A stretch of 64,000 nt of DNA, taken from Salticus scenicus (taxonomy: Eukaryota; Arthropoda; Arachnida; Araneae; Salticidae). The stretch's first letter is position 1, and each line of letters starts with the position of its first letter. Below are positions 23,012 through 35,180 of the stretch, in pieces. The stretch is from the NCBI GenBank assembly GCA_963930645.1, contig OZ005652.1:352804602-352868601 (forward strand), given 5' to 3'. A model generated the notes under the pieces. That model searched no databases and had not been told where the DNA came from. It saw only the letters and a list, made by a program, of their open reading frames with translations. The position numbers were made by a program, and so were the translations under genes.

Positions 23012-24638
23012 TAGTGGAGAGTGTTGTACCTTGGGACATTGGGGATTTCTATTGGCAACGACATTTTTTTAAAAAAATTATAAGTGTGACTCTAACAAAT
23101 AGATAACAGTACAGAAAATGCACCATGAAAAACGCTGAATATAGGACTTAGTGAGTGAAAGAAAATTTCATCACTTAAAAGTAAATTATTATCTCATTCA
23201 AATTTTGATTTCTGAACTAGTATTTGTAAAACTATTCTACTCAGTTTTAAATGGATATTGAACATAAGATTTTAAAATGGTTTGTTTATTATACTGCATT
23301 TTGATTGACCACCATATTGATTTTATTTAAACCGTGTGGTGATTGCACCTTGGGACAGTAAACCATGTTGTACCTTGGGGCATGCACCAACGAACAACAT
23401 ATTCCATATACATAGTTATCAATAATTTAGGTATTGTTTTAATGTAAATATCTTTTAGTATGTTTTAATATAACGTTCTAATAATAATAATTCAATATAA
23501 TAATTAATAATCTTTTAGTATAACTTCATACATGTCCGATAGACCAATTGATTCAACTCAAGTGTTAAGTGAAGTTGTTGAATTTACAACAGCAAATGCA
23601 ACAAATGAGTTAACAGCGGTATGTGTAGCATGTTCATCTTCAGATTCTTAAGATGTCACATCAACAATAATGAGTTGGCCATTTACCAAAGCGTCAGGTC
23701 GAAAAAACAATGACAATAGGAGAAAAGCAAAATTTTGCATTTTATAGATTTTGCTGTAAAATTGAAATTGAAACTGCAGGGCTGAAAACTACTGCATCCA
23801 GAAGGGGGGGGGGAATTACCTGCAAAACAAGTTAGCTGTTCAGAATCTGATACTGGCAAACCAATTTTATCAAGTGCAGATGATGACAATATTAATAAGG
23901 ATCAAACCACAGTCATAATAGAAAAATAAATACAGATTTATTATTTTATTTTATTTATATTTTACAAAAGTATCTGGAATAATAATACTAAAAATTGAAA
24001 TATATTAACTTCTATGTTTGTACCGGCTGAAGCATCCCTTGTTTACGACCTTGATCTGAATTACTGGAGGTCATTAACAATCAGGTTTTTAAAGTGCACA
24101 GGGGACAGCAACAAATTTACTTATGGATATGAAAATTGTGATATTTTATCAGACATTGAGTGTTAAACTCCGTTTGAGGTCTGAACAAGAAAGCTTGTCT
24201 TTACACCATATAAAGTTAAAATAGGGATTTTATCAGTACTTGGTTAATTTACGAATAAAATTTGAAATTTGAAATTTATTATTATTTGTGTAATGCATCT
24301 GCAAGTGTATTTTCGTTTTAAATTAATGCCTAAAAGTATAATTTTTTGAATTATTTGCATAAAACTGGTTTAAACTAAGACTGTTGTTGCATGAATTTTA
24401 AAGCATGTCCCAAGGTATAACATGGTATTGTACCTTGGTTCTGTTTACACTTACGAATTAAAATGGCTGGCAATTTTTTAGTTTCAAACTGTTAAAAGTA
24501 AAAAACAAAAGAAAAAATGTGTTATAGAGGAGAATGTTAGAGTATTTAAATATTGTCTTTAGAATATAAATCTAACTTCAATTTTAGAAGTTAAAAATTA
24601 AAATATGAAATGTGTCCCAAGGTGCAACACTCTCTCTA
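23012..24638. mobile_element. TA-flanked TIR element with internal end motifs (intron 3)
   Basis: The left end is TAGTGGAGAGTGTTGTACCT then TGGGACA. The right end, reversed, is TAGAGAGAGTGTTGCACCTT then GGGACA. Internal copies of the same word appear at about 23,345-23,385 (GCACCTTGGGACAG, GTACCTTGGGGCATG) and 24,405-24,440 (GTCCCAAGGTATAAC, GTACCTTGG). It is 1.63 kb. The part at 23,530-23,930 may be a decayed coding region (run of ATANELTAVCVACSSSDS before a stop), but I cannot assign it. TA duplication suggests Tc1/mariner-pogo, tentative. Confidence 0.7.
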
Positions 24639-24939
24639 ATGTAATCTTTCTAACCTTTAGTTCTTAAGTCTGTACATCGGTCAGTTTCCCTCTTTCTCCA
24701 TTCCCATGTTATCCTATGCGAATTTTGAAGCTTCGTTTTTATAAGGATTTCTCTTTAAAAAATGAAGTTTTTTGAATATTACTTTTTGAATAGGCCACCT
24801 TTCAGCTTAGTGAATTGTGTTTTTTATGAAAAAGAAAATAAATAAATGAAATAAAATAAAATGATGAATAGAGATTTTTAGATAATAAGATTGAAAATTA
24901 CAATTCTAAGTTTACTTAATGAAATAAAATATTTAAATG

Positions 24940-24971
<32 letters not shown>

Positions 24972-26750
24972 GCTCTCTAATAAAAAGGCGACATGCTCAA
25001 ACTTTAATATAAAAAATACAAGAAGAAACAGAATTAGAAAAACTTCCTTTTTTGAATGAGATATCCTTATAAAAGGAAGTTCGGAAAATCCCATTGGATA
25101 ACATGGGAAAGAAGCAAGAGGTAATATGACTGATGTACGCCTTAATATATTCATTTGGTGCAATTTTTATGTAAAGACTTTTGGATTTATTTCTAAAGCT
25201 GTAGTTCCAGTTCCGAACGTGTTTGGTGAAATTGGGCGAAAGTTGCCAATTCTTGAAACCATATTTTCCAAGTGTTTTATCGGTCTGTGATGAAACACGA
25301 AGATAAAACGAGTGGGAGAGAGAAAAAATGAGAAGAGAAAAAAATCTGCCCCAGAGAAAAAAAAATCGATTCCTGATACCATTTTTGCTGATTCTTAAAT
25401 AAAAGTACCTCTTGAATCCGAATACGATCTCCATATTACCCAATCACTCACCGTTTTCTCGGGACACCACCTTCTCGTCCAATTTTTATCACTGTTCGGT
25501 AATTTTATGGCTATGAATTTGATTTAGAAAATGGAAAAGAATTAGTTTAACACTTAAACACCAAAAATTATAATGTATAATAAATAATAATGATAATTGA
25601 TTAATAAAATACAATACATGTAATACATAACTTCAGTGGAAAATCCCCCCACCCCTAAATTTCCTCCTTGCTTCAAATGTTCATGTTTTAGAATTTTCCA
25701 ACACTGCCCCCCCCCCAAACAGGAGCGAGGCTTGGTTCAGAAAACTATGGACCGCTACCAAAAGCAGAGGAAGAATCAATTTCGTCTTTCGACGACGCGA
25801 TGTTATTTGATTATTATTTTTTAATCTTAAGTAGGGGAAGTGCCGCTTCCACCGCTTACATGGACGATTCGCTACTGCTCCGAGAAGATATATAACAGTT
25901 AAAATAATCCTTCCCTACCCTATAATTCAAATTTATAGCGACAAACCTATCGAAAAATGATAAAAGTAGGGCGGTGTCTCTACAAAACGGTGGATGACTG
26001 GGCAAAATGGGCTTCATATTCGGATTTAAGATGTTATTTTACATAAGAATTTGTAAAAAATGTGTTGGGGCCGATTGTCATGCAGAGCAGTGTTATTTGA
26101 TGGTTGTATTTTGATTTTTGTAATCATTTTTTTTTTTCTAAGAACACAAATTTTATTTTTAGTGATGTTAAAGTTGAGTGGGTTTTACGTTGAACCAGAG
26201 CTACGCAGTGAACACTTTTTGGCGACCTTGGATTGAAACTTAACCTGTTAGCGTCCAGTGTGCTCATTTGAGGGCAGCTAATAAAATGGCACGTATATTT
26301 TATGTCGTTTCTTGGAATGATTTTTGCTTTTCCGTGACAGTTTATAGCGTCACTCTAAATGATCCCTGAAAGTTCTATGTGCCTACTATTAATTATTATT
26401 TCATAATTTGGATAGTGATTTTATGATTTTTCATTTGTCGCACATATATTTGCTTTCTGCGCATGTATACTAACTTAAAACAAGCTGAATAATAATATAT
26501 ATTATAATACTTTACTTTCGAGATCTTTGTAAATATATGGTAGGAAATGAATGTGTTATGTCAAAGATTTTCTATCTCGAAGTTTTTCGCTAGAACACTA
26601 AACGTCAATAAATGAGAATAGGCTTTAAATTTAAAACTATCAGAAGAATTGTTTAAGTTAATATATTTTACTGTCAGTTCTTTATATTAATTTAGAAGGG
26701 AAATAAATAGCTAATAATATAAGTATGTAAGTATTGATGTTGAAACTTCT
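24639..26750. other. Intron DNA, mostly unassigned
   Basis: Contains a (TAA)n tract at 24,940-24,971 and short C- and G-rich runs near 25,645-25,720. The longest open frame (24,997-25,443, minus, 148 residues) has low-complexity F/S/K-rich composition and no domain I recognise. No other gene evidence. Confidence 0.35.
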
Positions 26751-27241
26751 GTCCGTCAGCTTCAATGCATATTTTGCTCTTTGTTTGAACTTTACGCTGC
26801 GCAATTTCCAGCACAGCTGGTGACACATTCACTGTAAAGTTCAATATATATGCCTAACAGAATTTTTGATTACGAATACAGCGTATCCGGTCTTTAAATT
26901 TCTAAATACTTTTTAATTTAACGTATGTTTATTCAATAGGTAGTTATTTGCTCACATCCGATAAAGGCAAGAAAAGTGACACAACTTAAAAATGCAGCAT
27001 TTGAGAAAAATCAACTTAAAAATAACTTGACTAGAAAAAAACTGGCACAATTGTCTCTCCAGTGGATAACTTTCTAGATGGAGATGTAACATTTTTGTTC
27101 ACATTGGGTGTATTTCTTGCATTTTTCAATGACATAAACCATTTTTTGAGTTATGTCACTTTTCTTGGAAGTTGTGATTTGTGAAACTGACGTCGAACGT
27201 TTTCTGATGTTCTGCTATATGAATACGTTTTCACTGAAAAA

Positions 27242-28192
27242 AATAAAGTCTTTTTGTAAAAAAATAGAACCGACTCCAAAAATCAACTACTATTCAAAAA
27301 AAAAAAAAAAAAAAGGTATGAAATGAAACTGTAAATTGCGCCTAAAATATAAAGTAATTTCCTTCGCCAAACAACCTATAACACTACAATTAATCATAAC
27401 TTTTGAAGTCGGCGCAAAATTAAATAAAAATTGATACATTTATTCAATACAAAAATCAAATACTATTCAAAATGCACATCTCACATTGGCCCCTGCAAAA
27501 CTCAGCCAAAAAGTACTTTGATTCAAGAAAACAAATAAGATTTCGTAAGCAGCAAAAGTTGCGAAGATGCTGGTATCTGACGTCTTTGGTAAAAGAAAAA
27601 TCGCAAAATTATCTGGAAAACATATTTAATTTCTTTGGGATATCATGTTTATTTTGATAAGGCATATTAAGAGAGTAATCAAGAATACGAAACAATACTT
27701 CGTACAATATATGTTATGAAAATATACATCTTGCGTGTATATTTTTGCATTACGTTTTGATCGCCAAATCCAAAAGCCACCAAGGATGATAGAGATCAAA
27801 GTTTAACCATATTTGCAAAGGAAACTCTAACGTCGTAGAAACATAAATATAGCATTGTGAAGAATGTTCACTATTCTATTTAGATGATACTAATGGACCA
27901 ATTGTATACAGTAATAAAATAGTAAAGGAAACATGAAAATGGATCATTCAAGACAACAGCATTTGTTGCTACCGATCTAAAAACAAACCTTTAAAAACTA
28001 ATTAATTTTTATTTAATTTTGCGCCGACTTCAAAAGTTATGATTAATTGTAGTGTTATAGGTTGTTTGGCGAAGGAAATTACTTTATACTTTTAGGCGCA
28101 ATTTACAGTTTCATTTCATACCTTTTTTTTAGTTGTTTGAATAGTAGTTGCTTTTTGGAGTCGGTTCTATTTTTTTATAAAAAGATTTTATT
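27242..28192. mobile_element. Long-TIR transposon, copy in duplication unit 1
   Basis: Inverted arms of about 194 bp (27,242-27,436 and 27,999-28,192) both read outward-in as AATAAAGTCTTTTTG…, TAGAACCGACTCCAAAAA, …ACAACCTATAACACTAC…, TTTTGAAGTCGGCGC. The 560-bp interior has one 61-residue open frame (27,472-27,657) with a basic middle (KQIRFRKQQKLRRC) and no known domain. No clear target duplication. Superfamily unknown. Confidence 0.82.
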
Positions 28193-29097
28193 AAAGTATA
28201 AAGATAAAGAAATAGTAGTCATGGTTTTATTTTCTTTAAAATATAGTTATTTTGTTTCCTCATGTTGATATAAGCATTATTCTAGAACATTTAAAAAAAA
28301 AGTATACAGAGAAAACAACATGACAATTTCGATCACTTTTAAAACACCTTAATTAAATAACAGCTATTTAAAGTATAGTAAAACCTTCCGTGAAAAAAAA
28401 AAAAAACTAAATAGTGAGAGTAGAAAAATATTAATTGCATGAAATACATTTAGATGTGCTTAAATGCATAAATATATAATAATTATAATTTGCTTACAGA
28501 CAGTCATTCATATCTTCACGCTGATAATTGTTTGAGATTTCCTGTTCGTGCCTCGCTGCTAATTGAAAGCTCTCATTAGTAAATTGAAATTGATCACATG
28601 CGAACTCCAGTTTTCTTGTGACAAGCGCAAAGCATTCTATGTTATTTGATATCACTAAAATGGTGAAATAAACAAATTTAAGAAAACAAATTTATAGACA
28701 GTTTTTACTTGTGTATCACAATAATACAATAAAAGTATTTGCTTTTGATGGCATCCAATTAATTTACAAATTTGTTAGTCAGTCTATCAATTTACATTCC
28801 TATGATTTATTAACTGACGAATAATTCTACAAATCAATCCATTAGTTTATATTTATTTGTACACTGTTACAGCGCACCTCTCAAAAAAAAGCAGGGGACA
28901 ATATTCAAGGGATTTATAAATCAAATTAATAGCATTTATCGTAACGCCTTTCGAGAAATGAAATTTTTAGTAATTATACTTATTTTTACTAATATTTCCT
29001 TTTTTGAGAAACCAACGGCTCTCGCATTTAATTATGCATCTCTTCGTGTTTGACAAAAATCTCAAAAAGATACGAGGACGCTCATCTTCTCATTTTT

Positions 29098-29541
29098 AAG
29101 TAGTTCATTTTTAGTTCCCCATCATACTAAAGGTATGGGAAACTTAGATAATCGTGAAAATTTTAGACCTCGGTTTTTTGACTATTTTACACGTTGTCAG
29201 GCGTGAGGAATCCGAAAGTATCAAAATGGGTATTGTGTCCGTCTGTAGGGTGTCTGTTGGTTTGTTATTGTGTTATTTTGCTAGTCTGTTAGTGTGTTAG
29301 TGTGTTCGTCCGTTAGTTTGTTAGCCTGTTTACGCGATATCTGACGAAAATATAATCGCAAGGAGGTCGGGCCAGTTTTCAAATATTATTTATGACACAG
29401 ACAAGAAGAATATTCATTTGCAACATTCTACTTAAAAAACTCCAGAAGTTATTCGAAATTTACGATTTTCTTAACAGGAGAGACAGTAGAGCAGAATTTC
29501 ACTTAAGCTTGCATGAAAAGACATATTTTTATCGTAGAGAT
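29098..29541 (-). repeat. HF-E element, 3' part (duplication unit 1)
   Basis: On the minus strand: ~190-bp-type monomer remnant, ACAGACGGACACAATACCC, GATTCCTCACGCCTGACAAC then GTGTAAAATA, ACCGAGGTCTAAAATTTTC, and a terminal hairpin TTTCCCATAC / GTATGATGGGGAA-like (29,117-29,143). The order matches the HF-A 3' module (CCTCAAAACGTGTAAA, TTTGACC, hairpin) with different stem bases. Confidence 0.7.
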
Positions 29542-30033
29542 GTCCGTCAGCTTCAATGCATATTTTGCTCTTTGTTTGAACTTTACGCTGCGCAATTTCC
29601 AGCACAGCTGGTGACACATTCACTGTAAAGTTCAATATATATGCCTAACAGAATTTTTGATTACGAATACAGCGTATCCGGTCTTTAAATTTCTAAATAC
29701 TTTTTAATTTAACGTATGTTTATTCAATAGGTAGTTATTTGCTCACATCCGATAAAGGCAAGAAAAGTGACACAACTTAAAAATGCAGCATTTGAGAAAA
29801 ATCAACTTAAAAATAACTTGACTAGAAAAAAACTGGCACAATTGTCTCTCCAGTGGATAACTTTCTAGATGGAGATGTAACATTTTTGTTCACATTGGGT
29901 GTATTTCTTGCATTTTTCAATGACATAAACCATTTTTTGAGTTATGTCACTTTTCTTGGAAGTTGTGATTTGTGAAACTGACGTCGAACGTTTTCTGATG
30001 TTCTGCTATATGAATACGTTTTCACTGAAAAAA

Positions 30034-30984
30034 ATAAAGTCTTTTTGTAAAAAAATAGAACCGACTCCAAAAATCAACTACTATTCAAAAAAAAAAAAAA
30101 AAAAAAGGTATGAAATGAAACTGTAAATTGCGCCTAAAATATAAAGTAATTTCCTTCGCCAAACAACCTATAACACTACAATTAATCATAACTTTTGAAG
30201 TCGGCGCAAAATTAAATAAAAATTGATACATTTATTCAATACAAAAATCAAATACTATTCAAAATGCACATCTCACATTGGCCCCTGCAAAACTCAGCCA
30301 AAAAGTACTTTGATTCAAGAAAACAAATAAGATTTCGTAAGCAGCAAAAGTTGCGAAGATGCTGGTATCTGACGTCTTTGGTAAAAGAAAAATCGCAAAA
30401 TTATCTGGAAAACATATTTAATTTCTTTGGGATATCATGTTTATTTTGATAAGGCATATTAAGAGAGTAATCAAGAATACGAAACAATACTTCGTACAAT
30501 ATATGTTATGAAAATATACATCTTGCGTGTATATTTTTGCATTACGTTTTGATCGCCAAATCCAAAAGCCACCAAGGATGATAGAGATCAAAGTTTAACC
30601 ATATTTGCAAAGGAAACTCTAACGTCGTAGAAACATAAATATAGCATTGTGAAGAATGTTCACTATTCTATTTAGATGATACTAATGGACCAATTGTATA
30701 CAGTAATAAAATAGTAAAGGAAACATGAAAATGGATCATTCAAGACAACAGCATTTGTTGCTACCGATCTAAAAACAAACCTTTAAAAACTAATTAATTT
30801 TTATTTAATTTTGCGCCGACTTCAAAAGTTATGATTAATTGTAGTGTTATAGGTTGTTTGGCGAAGGAAATTACTTTATACTTTTAGGCGCAATTTACAG
30901 TTTCATTTCATACCTTTTTTTTAGTTGTTTGAATAGTAGTTGCTTTTTGGAGTCGGTTCTATTTTTTTTATAAAAAGATTTTAT
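30034..30984. mobile_element. Long-TIR transposon, copy in duplication unit 2
   Basis: Same element as at 27,242-28,192, carried by the tandem duplication and therefore not an independent insertion. The internal 61-residue frame (30,264-30,449) is identical. Confidence 0.82.
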
Positions 30985-31889
30985 TAAAGTATAAAGATAA
31001 AGAAATAGTAGTCATGGTTTTATTTTATTTAAAATATAGTTATTTTGTTTCCTCATGTTGATATAAGCATTATTCTAGAACATTTAAAAAAAAAGTATAC
31101 AGAGAAAACAACATGACAATTTCGATCACTTTTAAAACACCTTAATTAAATAACAGCTATTTAAAGTATAGTAAAACCTTCCGTGAAAAAAAAAAAACTA
31201 AATAGTGAGAGTAGAAAAATATTAATTGCATGAAATACATTTAGATGTGCTTAAATGCATAAATATATAATAATTATAATTTGCTTACAGACAGTCATTC
31301 ATATCTTCACGCTGATAATTGTTTGAGATTTCCTGTTCGTGCCTCGCTGCTAATTGAAAGCTCTCATTAGTAAATTGAAATTGATCACATGCGAACTCCA
31401 GTTTTCTTGTGACAAGCGCAAAGCATTCTATGTTATTTGATATCACTAAAATGGTGAAATAAACAAATTTAAGAAAACAAATTTATAGACAGTTTTTACT
31501 TGTGTATCACAATAATACAATAAAAGTATTTGCTTTTGATGGCATCCAATTAATTTACAAATTTGTTAGTCAGTCTATCAATTTACATTCCTATGATTTA
31601 TTAACTGACGAATAATTCTACAAATCAATCCATTAGTTTATATTTATTTGTACACTGTTACAGCGCACCTCTCAAAAAAAAGCAGGGGACAATATTCAAG
31701 GGATTTATAAATCAAATTAATAGCATTTATCGTAACGCCTTTCGAGAAATGAAATTTTTAGTAATTATACTTATTTTTACTAATATTTCCTTTTTTGAGA
31801 AACCAACGGCTCTCGCATTTAATTATGCATCTCTTCGTGTTTGACAAAAATCTCAAAAAGATACGAGGACGCTCATCTTCTCATTTTTA

Positions 31890-32650
31890 AGTAGTTCATT
31901 TTTAGTTCCCCATCATACTAAAGGTATGGGAAACTTAGATAATCGTGAAAATTTTAGACCTCGGTTTTTTGACTATTTTACACGTTGTCAGGCGTGAGGA
32001 ATCCGAAAGTATCAAAATGGGTATTGTGTCCGTCTGTAGGGTGTCTGTTGGTTTGTTATTGTGTTATTTTGCTAGTCTGTTAGTGTGTTAGTGTGTTCGT
32101 CCGTTAGTTTGTTAGCCTGTTTACGCGATATCTGACGAAAATATAATCGCAAGGAGGTCGGGCCAGTTTTCAAATATTATTTATGACACAGACAAGAAGA
32201 ATATTCATTTGCAACATTCTACTTAAAAAACTCCAGAAGTTATTCGAAATTTACGATTTTCTTAACAGGAGAGACAGTAGAGCAGAATTTCACTTAAGCT
32301 TGCATGAAAAGACATATTTTTATCGTAGAGATGTAAGAACAACTCTTAAACATCAGTTTTGATGCCAAGATTAACATCATTAACTATAAAAATGCTACTT
32401 TGAAAATTTACAAATTTCTTATCATGGCAGAATATGGCAAAATTTCGCATAAACGTCGGTTTTGAGAGATATTTTCATTGTAAAGATGTCAGACTACTTT
32501 TAAAATATCATTTAAGATATTGTCAAGTACCCTGTTGATTTACAACATTCTATTTTAAAAATTTCGTAAGTTATTCGAAAGTTACGATTTTCTTAACATG
32601 GGAAAATAGAGCAAAATGTCACTTAAACGTGCATTAAGTAGAATGTTTAT
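31890..32650 (-). repeat. HF-E element with tandem monomers (duplication unit 2 and beyond)
   Basis: Minus-strand copy. The hairpin end is near 31,908-31,935, the CAGACGGACAC tract near 32,025, and ~190-bp monomers extend past the duplication edge to about 32,640, matching those at 2,890-3,560. The duplication breakpoint (32,334) falls inside the monomer array, so unequal exchange between monomers is a possible cause. Confidence 0.7.
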
Positions 32651-32780
32651 ATAAGAAATTACGTTGTGTTATTTTTCTTGCTGGGATGCGATAGGTCAAT
32701 TTTGATTTGATAGTCTTAATAAAAATTTAAATGTTTGGAAACAAATATGTGAACGGGAACTGCACAGAGTCCACTTATTC

Positions 32781-32844
32781 CAACCAGTTTACACTACACT
32801 TTGATCTTAGCCAAGAGGCCGAGAAGCGACAACCAGTTTATACT
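32781..32844 (-). pseudogene. U2 snRNA 5'-end retrocopy with target duplications
   Basis: On the minus strand 32,829-32,793 reads TCGCTTCTCGGCCTCTTGGC then TAAGATCAAAGTGTAGT. This matches about nucleotides 2-37 of U2 snRNA, including the branch-site recognition segment GTGTAGT, with one visible change in the loop (CCTCTTGG for CCTTNTGG). It is flanked by 15-bp direct repeats CAACCAGTTTACACT (32,781-32,795) and CAACCAGTTTATACT (32,830-32,844), as expected of LINE-type retroposition. It is far too short to be a functional U2 gene. Confidence 0.88.
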
Positions 32845-33700
32845 GTAAATCCTATATAGATGGTCAGAAGAATACATTCAATTAATTTATATAAAAAAAA
32901 AATAATAATGCGGTCAAATTATAACGCCTAATCACATGTATAGACGTATTTTAATAAAAAATTAAATACTTTTAGATTTTCTTTTATTAAAAAAGTTTAA
33001 AAATAAACAATTGTAACACAATTTAAAATTATTTGAAACCGTGATTTATTCCTTTTGAAAAAAAAATTCATTAAATCTCAAATGCATTATATGGAGAAAC
33101 ACGATATAAGCATTTATAAGGGATAATGAAAACGCACATTCATTTACTATTCAGAAACATGATCAAAAACAGAATTCGATGTGTGTTGGTAAACTTTTAG
33201 TTGGCATGTTTACCATTGTTAAAAATTTATATGTCACAAACATAAATTAATATTTAAAGTTAAGCAAAAAAGATGGATTTTATTTATTATTTGGTTTACA
33301 AAACGTTCGGTTATTTTATAGCAAGAATAATTCCATCGTAATTAAGGAAAAATTAAAAGCAAAGATTTTGAGCGTAATTATTAATACACGCAGAGCGCTT
33401 TTAAAAATTTAAAGAACAGCTTAAAACGTAGGGTTTTTTAAAGTATGACAGATATATAGAAATACTACTTAGTTGTAGTAATGCAAAAATATATACAACT
33501 ATCTTATCAGAGAAAATCAGGAATAAAAATGCACTCTATTTACACTTTCCAACAGACTTACCTGCCCAAACATTCAAACTACAAAAATATCTTGCCTCCA
33601 TATTTATGCGTTAAAATACATTTATTTTGTTACGATAGAAAAATAAAGCTTTCTAAAAATGTCATTCTTCAAAAATATACTTAAAATTTCTACAACAGAT
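32845..33700. other. AT-rich intron DNA, nothing recognised
   Basis: No features supported. The open frame at 33,481-33,684 has no known domain. Confidence 0.3.
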
Positions 33701-33702
33701 TT

Positions 33703-34300
33703 TTACTTTCTTCTTTACATATGTAAATATATATATAGAGAAAATACTGGACTTGGTAAAATTTTCGATCTGCAGTTTTCGATGAATTTATACGTTTTGG
33801 GATGTCATGAACACGATTTGACTGTTTTAAGAAAATGTCTGTCTGTCTGTGTTTATCACAAATTTTGTGGACGCTGTATCTCACGTACCAATAAACGAAA
33901 TTTAATTCAAATTGAATCGGCATAATGTCTAATAATGGCCTTCTCTTATATCAAGTTTTGATTGATTATACGCAATAGAACCTGAGATATAGCTTCCCCT
34001 TACATTGTGGAAATCGCTGTACACCAGCGCCACCAGTTGAGAGGTTGGCACCAAAAGTTGATAGGAACTAATTTAGCTCAAGGTGAATCTACATGGTAGT
34101 TCCGGAGATACAGTTGCCACAAAAGTTTGTTACACATACACACAGACAGACATACAGACAGACGAACAGACAGACATTTTCTAAAAATAGACAAATCGTG
34201 TTCTAGATCTCTCAAAACTTGTAAACCCGTCGAAAATCCGAAGTCGAAAATTTTTACTAATCCAATACTTTCTTCTATTGAATATAGAAAAAAGTCAAAA
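33703..34300 (+). repeat. HF-C element, complete copy
   Basis: The 5' end is ACTTTCTTCTTTACATATG. Then come a GTCTGTCTGTCTGTG tract, a unique GC-richer body (CTGTACACCAGCGCCACCAG), and a CACACAGACAGACATACAGA tract. The 3' module is TCTCAAAACTTGTAAACCC, TCGAAAATTTTTACTAATCC. The terminal hairpin is ACTTTCTTCTAT / ATATAGAAAAAAGT. Its plan is that of HF-A, but the sequence differs except in the 3' module. No credible coding region. Confidence 0.75.
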
Positions 34301-34319
34301 TAAAAAAATTCTTAAAATA

Positions 34320-34575
34320 TTTAAGGACGCTGGAGACGGACAAACGGACAATAGAACAGACAAATACACTGATTCAAATCATATTCATATTTTTTAAAAA
34401 AATGGTAGAATAAACCCTTAATGTAAATGAAAATGCAATTCAGCAAATTTCCAATAACAACCCTTTGTGTAACTGAATATTTTTGTGTGACTCTGTAAAT
34501 CTAATGCTAAATTATATTACATTCTATAGAAATCAGTCTTTTGTGCATTTGAATAACATATTTCAATCTGCCACA
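34320..34575 (+). repeat. HF-B fragment
   Basis: GGACGCTGGAGACGGACAAA, then a CAGACAAATACACTGATTCAA tail and the HF-B head (AAATGCAATTCAGCAAATTT, TTTTTGTGTGACTCTGTAAA, TCTAATGCTAA). Plus-strand partial copy. Confidence 0.7.
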
Positions 34576-34589
34576 CGCAAACATTCTTA

Positions 34590-34695
34590 TTTCCGCTAAG
34601 GGTGCGGCTTCTTCTATTCCTCCTTCTTCCCTTTCACCCCATTCCGCTAAGGGCACGTTCCACTATGGGCACGGTCGCTAAGGGCACGTCACCGG
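34590..34695. repeat. Short GC-rich CGCTAAGGGCACG repeats
   Basis: TTCCGCTAAGGGTGCGG, TTCCGCTAAGGGCACGTTCC, CACTATGGGCACGG and TCGCTAAGGGCACGTCA occur within 100 bases. The origin is unknown; possibly a transposon end region. Confidence 0.5.
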
Positions 34696-34799
34696 TGACA
34701 ATGTCATACAGTTTTCCAAAATTTCTAACATGGCAGTATAGGATAAAATTTCTTATAAATGTACATAATGAGAGTCATTTTTAACGTGTGATTGTAAAA

Positions 34800-35180
34800 T
34801 TAATACGAATTTTTTAGTAGTAGTAAACTAGGAAAAAAAATTGTGCATGTGGGAGTATCGCTTACCTCCCTGGGGGGCAAGTACCCTCCGGGCGTTGTAG
34901 CATTTCGATATGGGTATCTTTCAAAATGTGTCATCCGTACCATTAAAACGAATGGTTGAACCATAGATCTGTGGTAATTTAAAACAGAATTATCGATTTT
35001 TTTCATAATAATAATAATAATAATAAGTAAATAAAATTCCTCTGATGTGTTGGATCCAAATTAAATTGACTTTCTTTTAGCATTTAGTGTTATAATTCTG
35101 TCAGATAAAAAGCCTCTGCATTTATCATGAAAAAAAAATCAATAAATAATAATTTAATAAATAATTTCCATTGCATGAAT
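34800..35180 (-). repeat. HF-A fragment, middle part
   Basis: On the minus strand it carries ATCGATAATTCTGTTTTAAA, the 'GTTCAACCATTCGTTTTAA' block, GAAAGATACCCAT and the C/G-rich GGGTACTTGCCCCCCAGGGA segment with GCGATACTCCCACAT, all HF-A middle landmarks. Both ends are missing. Confidence 0.75.

Larger units (their letters stand above)
26751..32334. repeat. 2.79-kb tandem duplication, near identical
   Basis: Unit 1 is 26,751-29,541 and unit 2 is 29,542-32,334, each beginning GTCCGTCAGCTTCAATGCAT. The visible differences are homopolymer lengths (A-runs near 27,298/30,089 and 28,396/31,187, a T-run near 28,171/30,962) and one substitution (TATTTTCTTT versus TATTTTATTT near 28,229/31,021). The junction and both outer edges share TGT, a short microhomology. 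Each unit carries a long-TIR element and the 3' part of an HF-E repeat. It lies wholly within intron 3 of the minus-strand gene. Either a very recent segmental duplication or an assembly artefact. Confidence 0.93.

Noticed and set aside
22852..23064. 70-codon minus frame overlapping the last exon
   Set aside because: Most of it is intron and the end of the TIR element; only its last 11 codons lie beyond the splice acceptor.
24997..25443. 148-codon minus-strand open frame
   Set aside because: Low-complexity F/S/K-rich translation, no domain, no splice or codon evidence; overlapping frames are also open because of the base composition.
27472..27657. 61-codon open frame repeated at 30,264 as a conserved gene
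   Set aside because: Both copies are explained by the recent tandem duplication, so identity is not evidence of selection.
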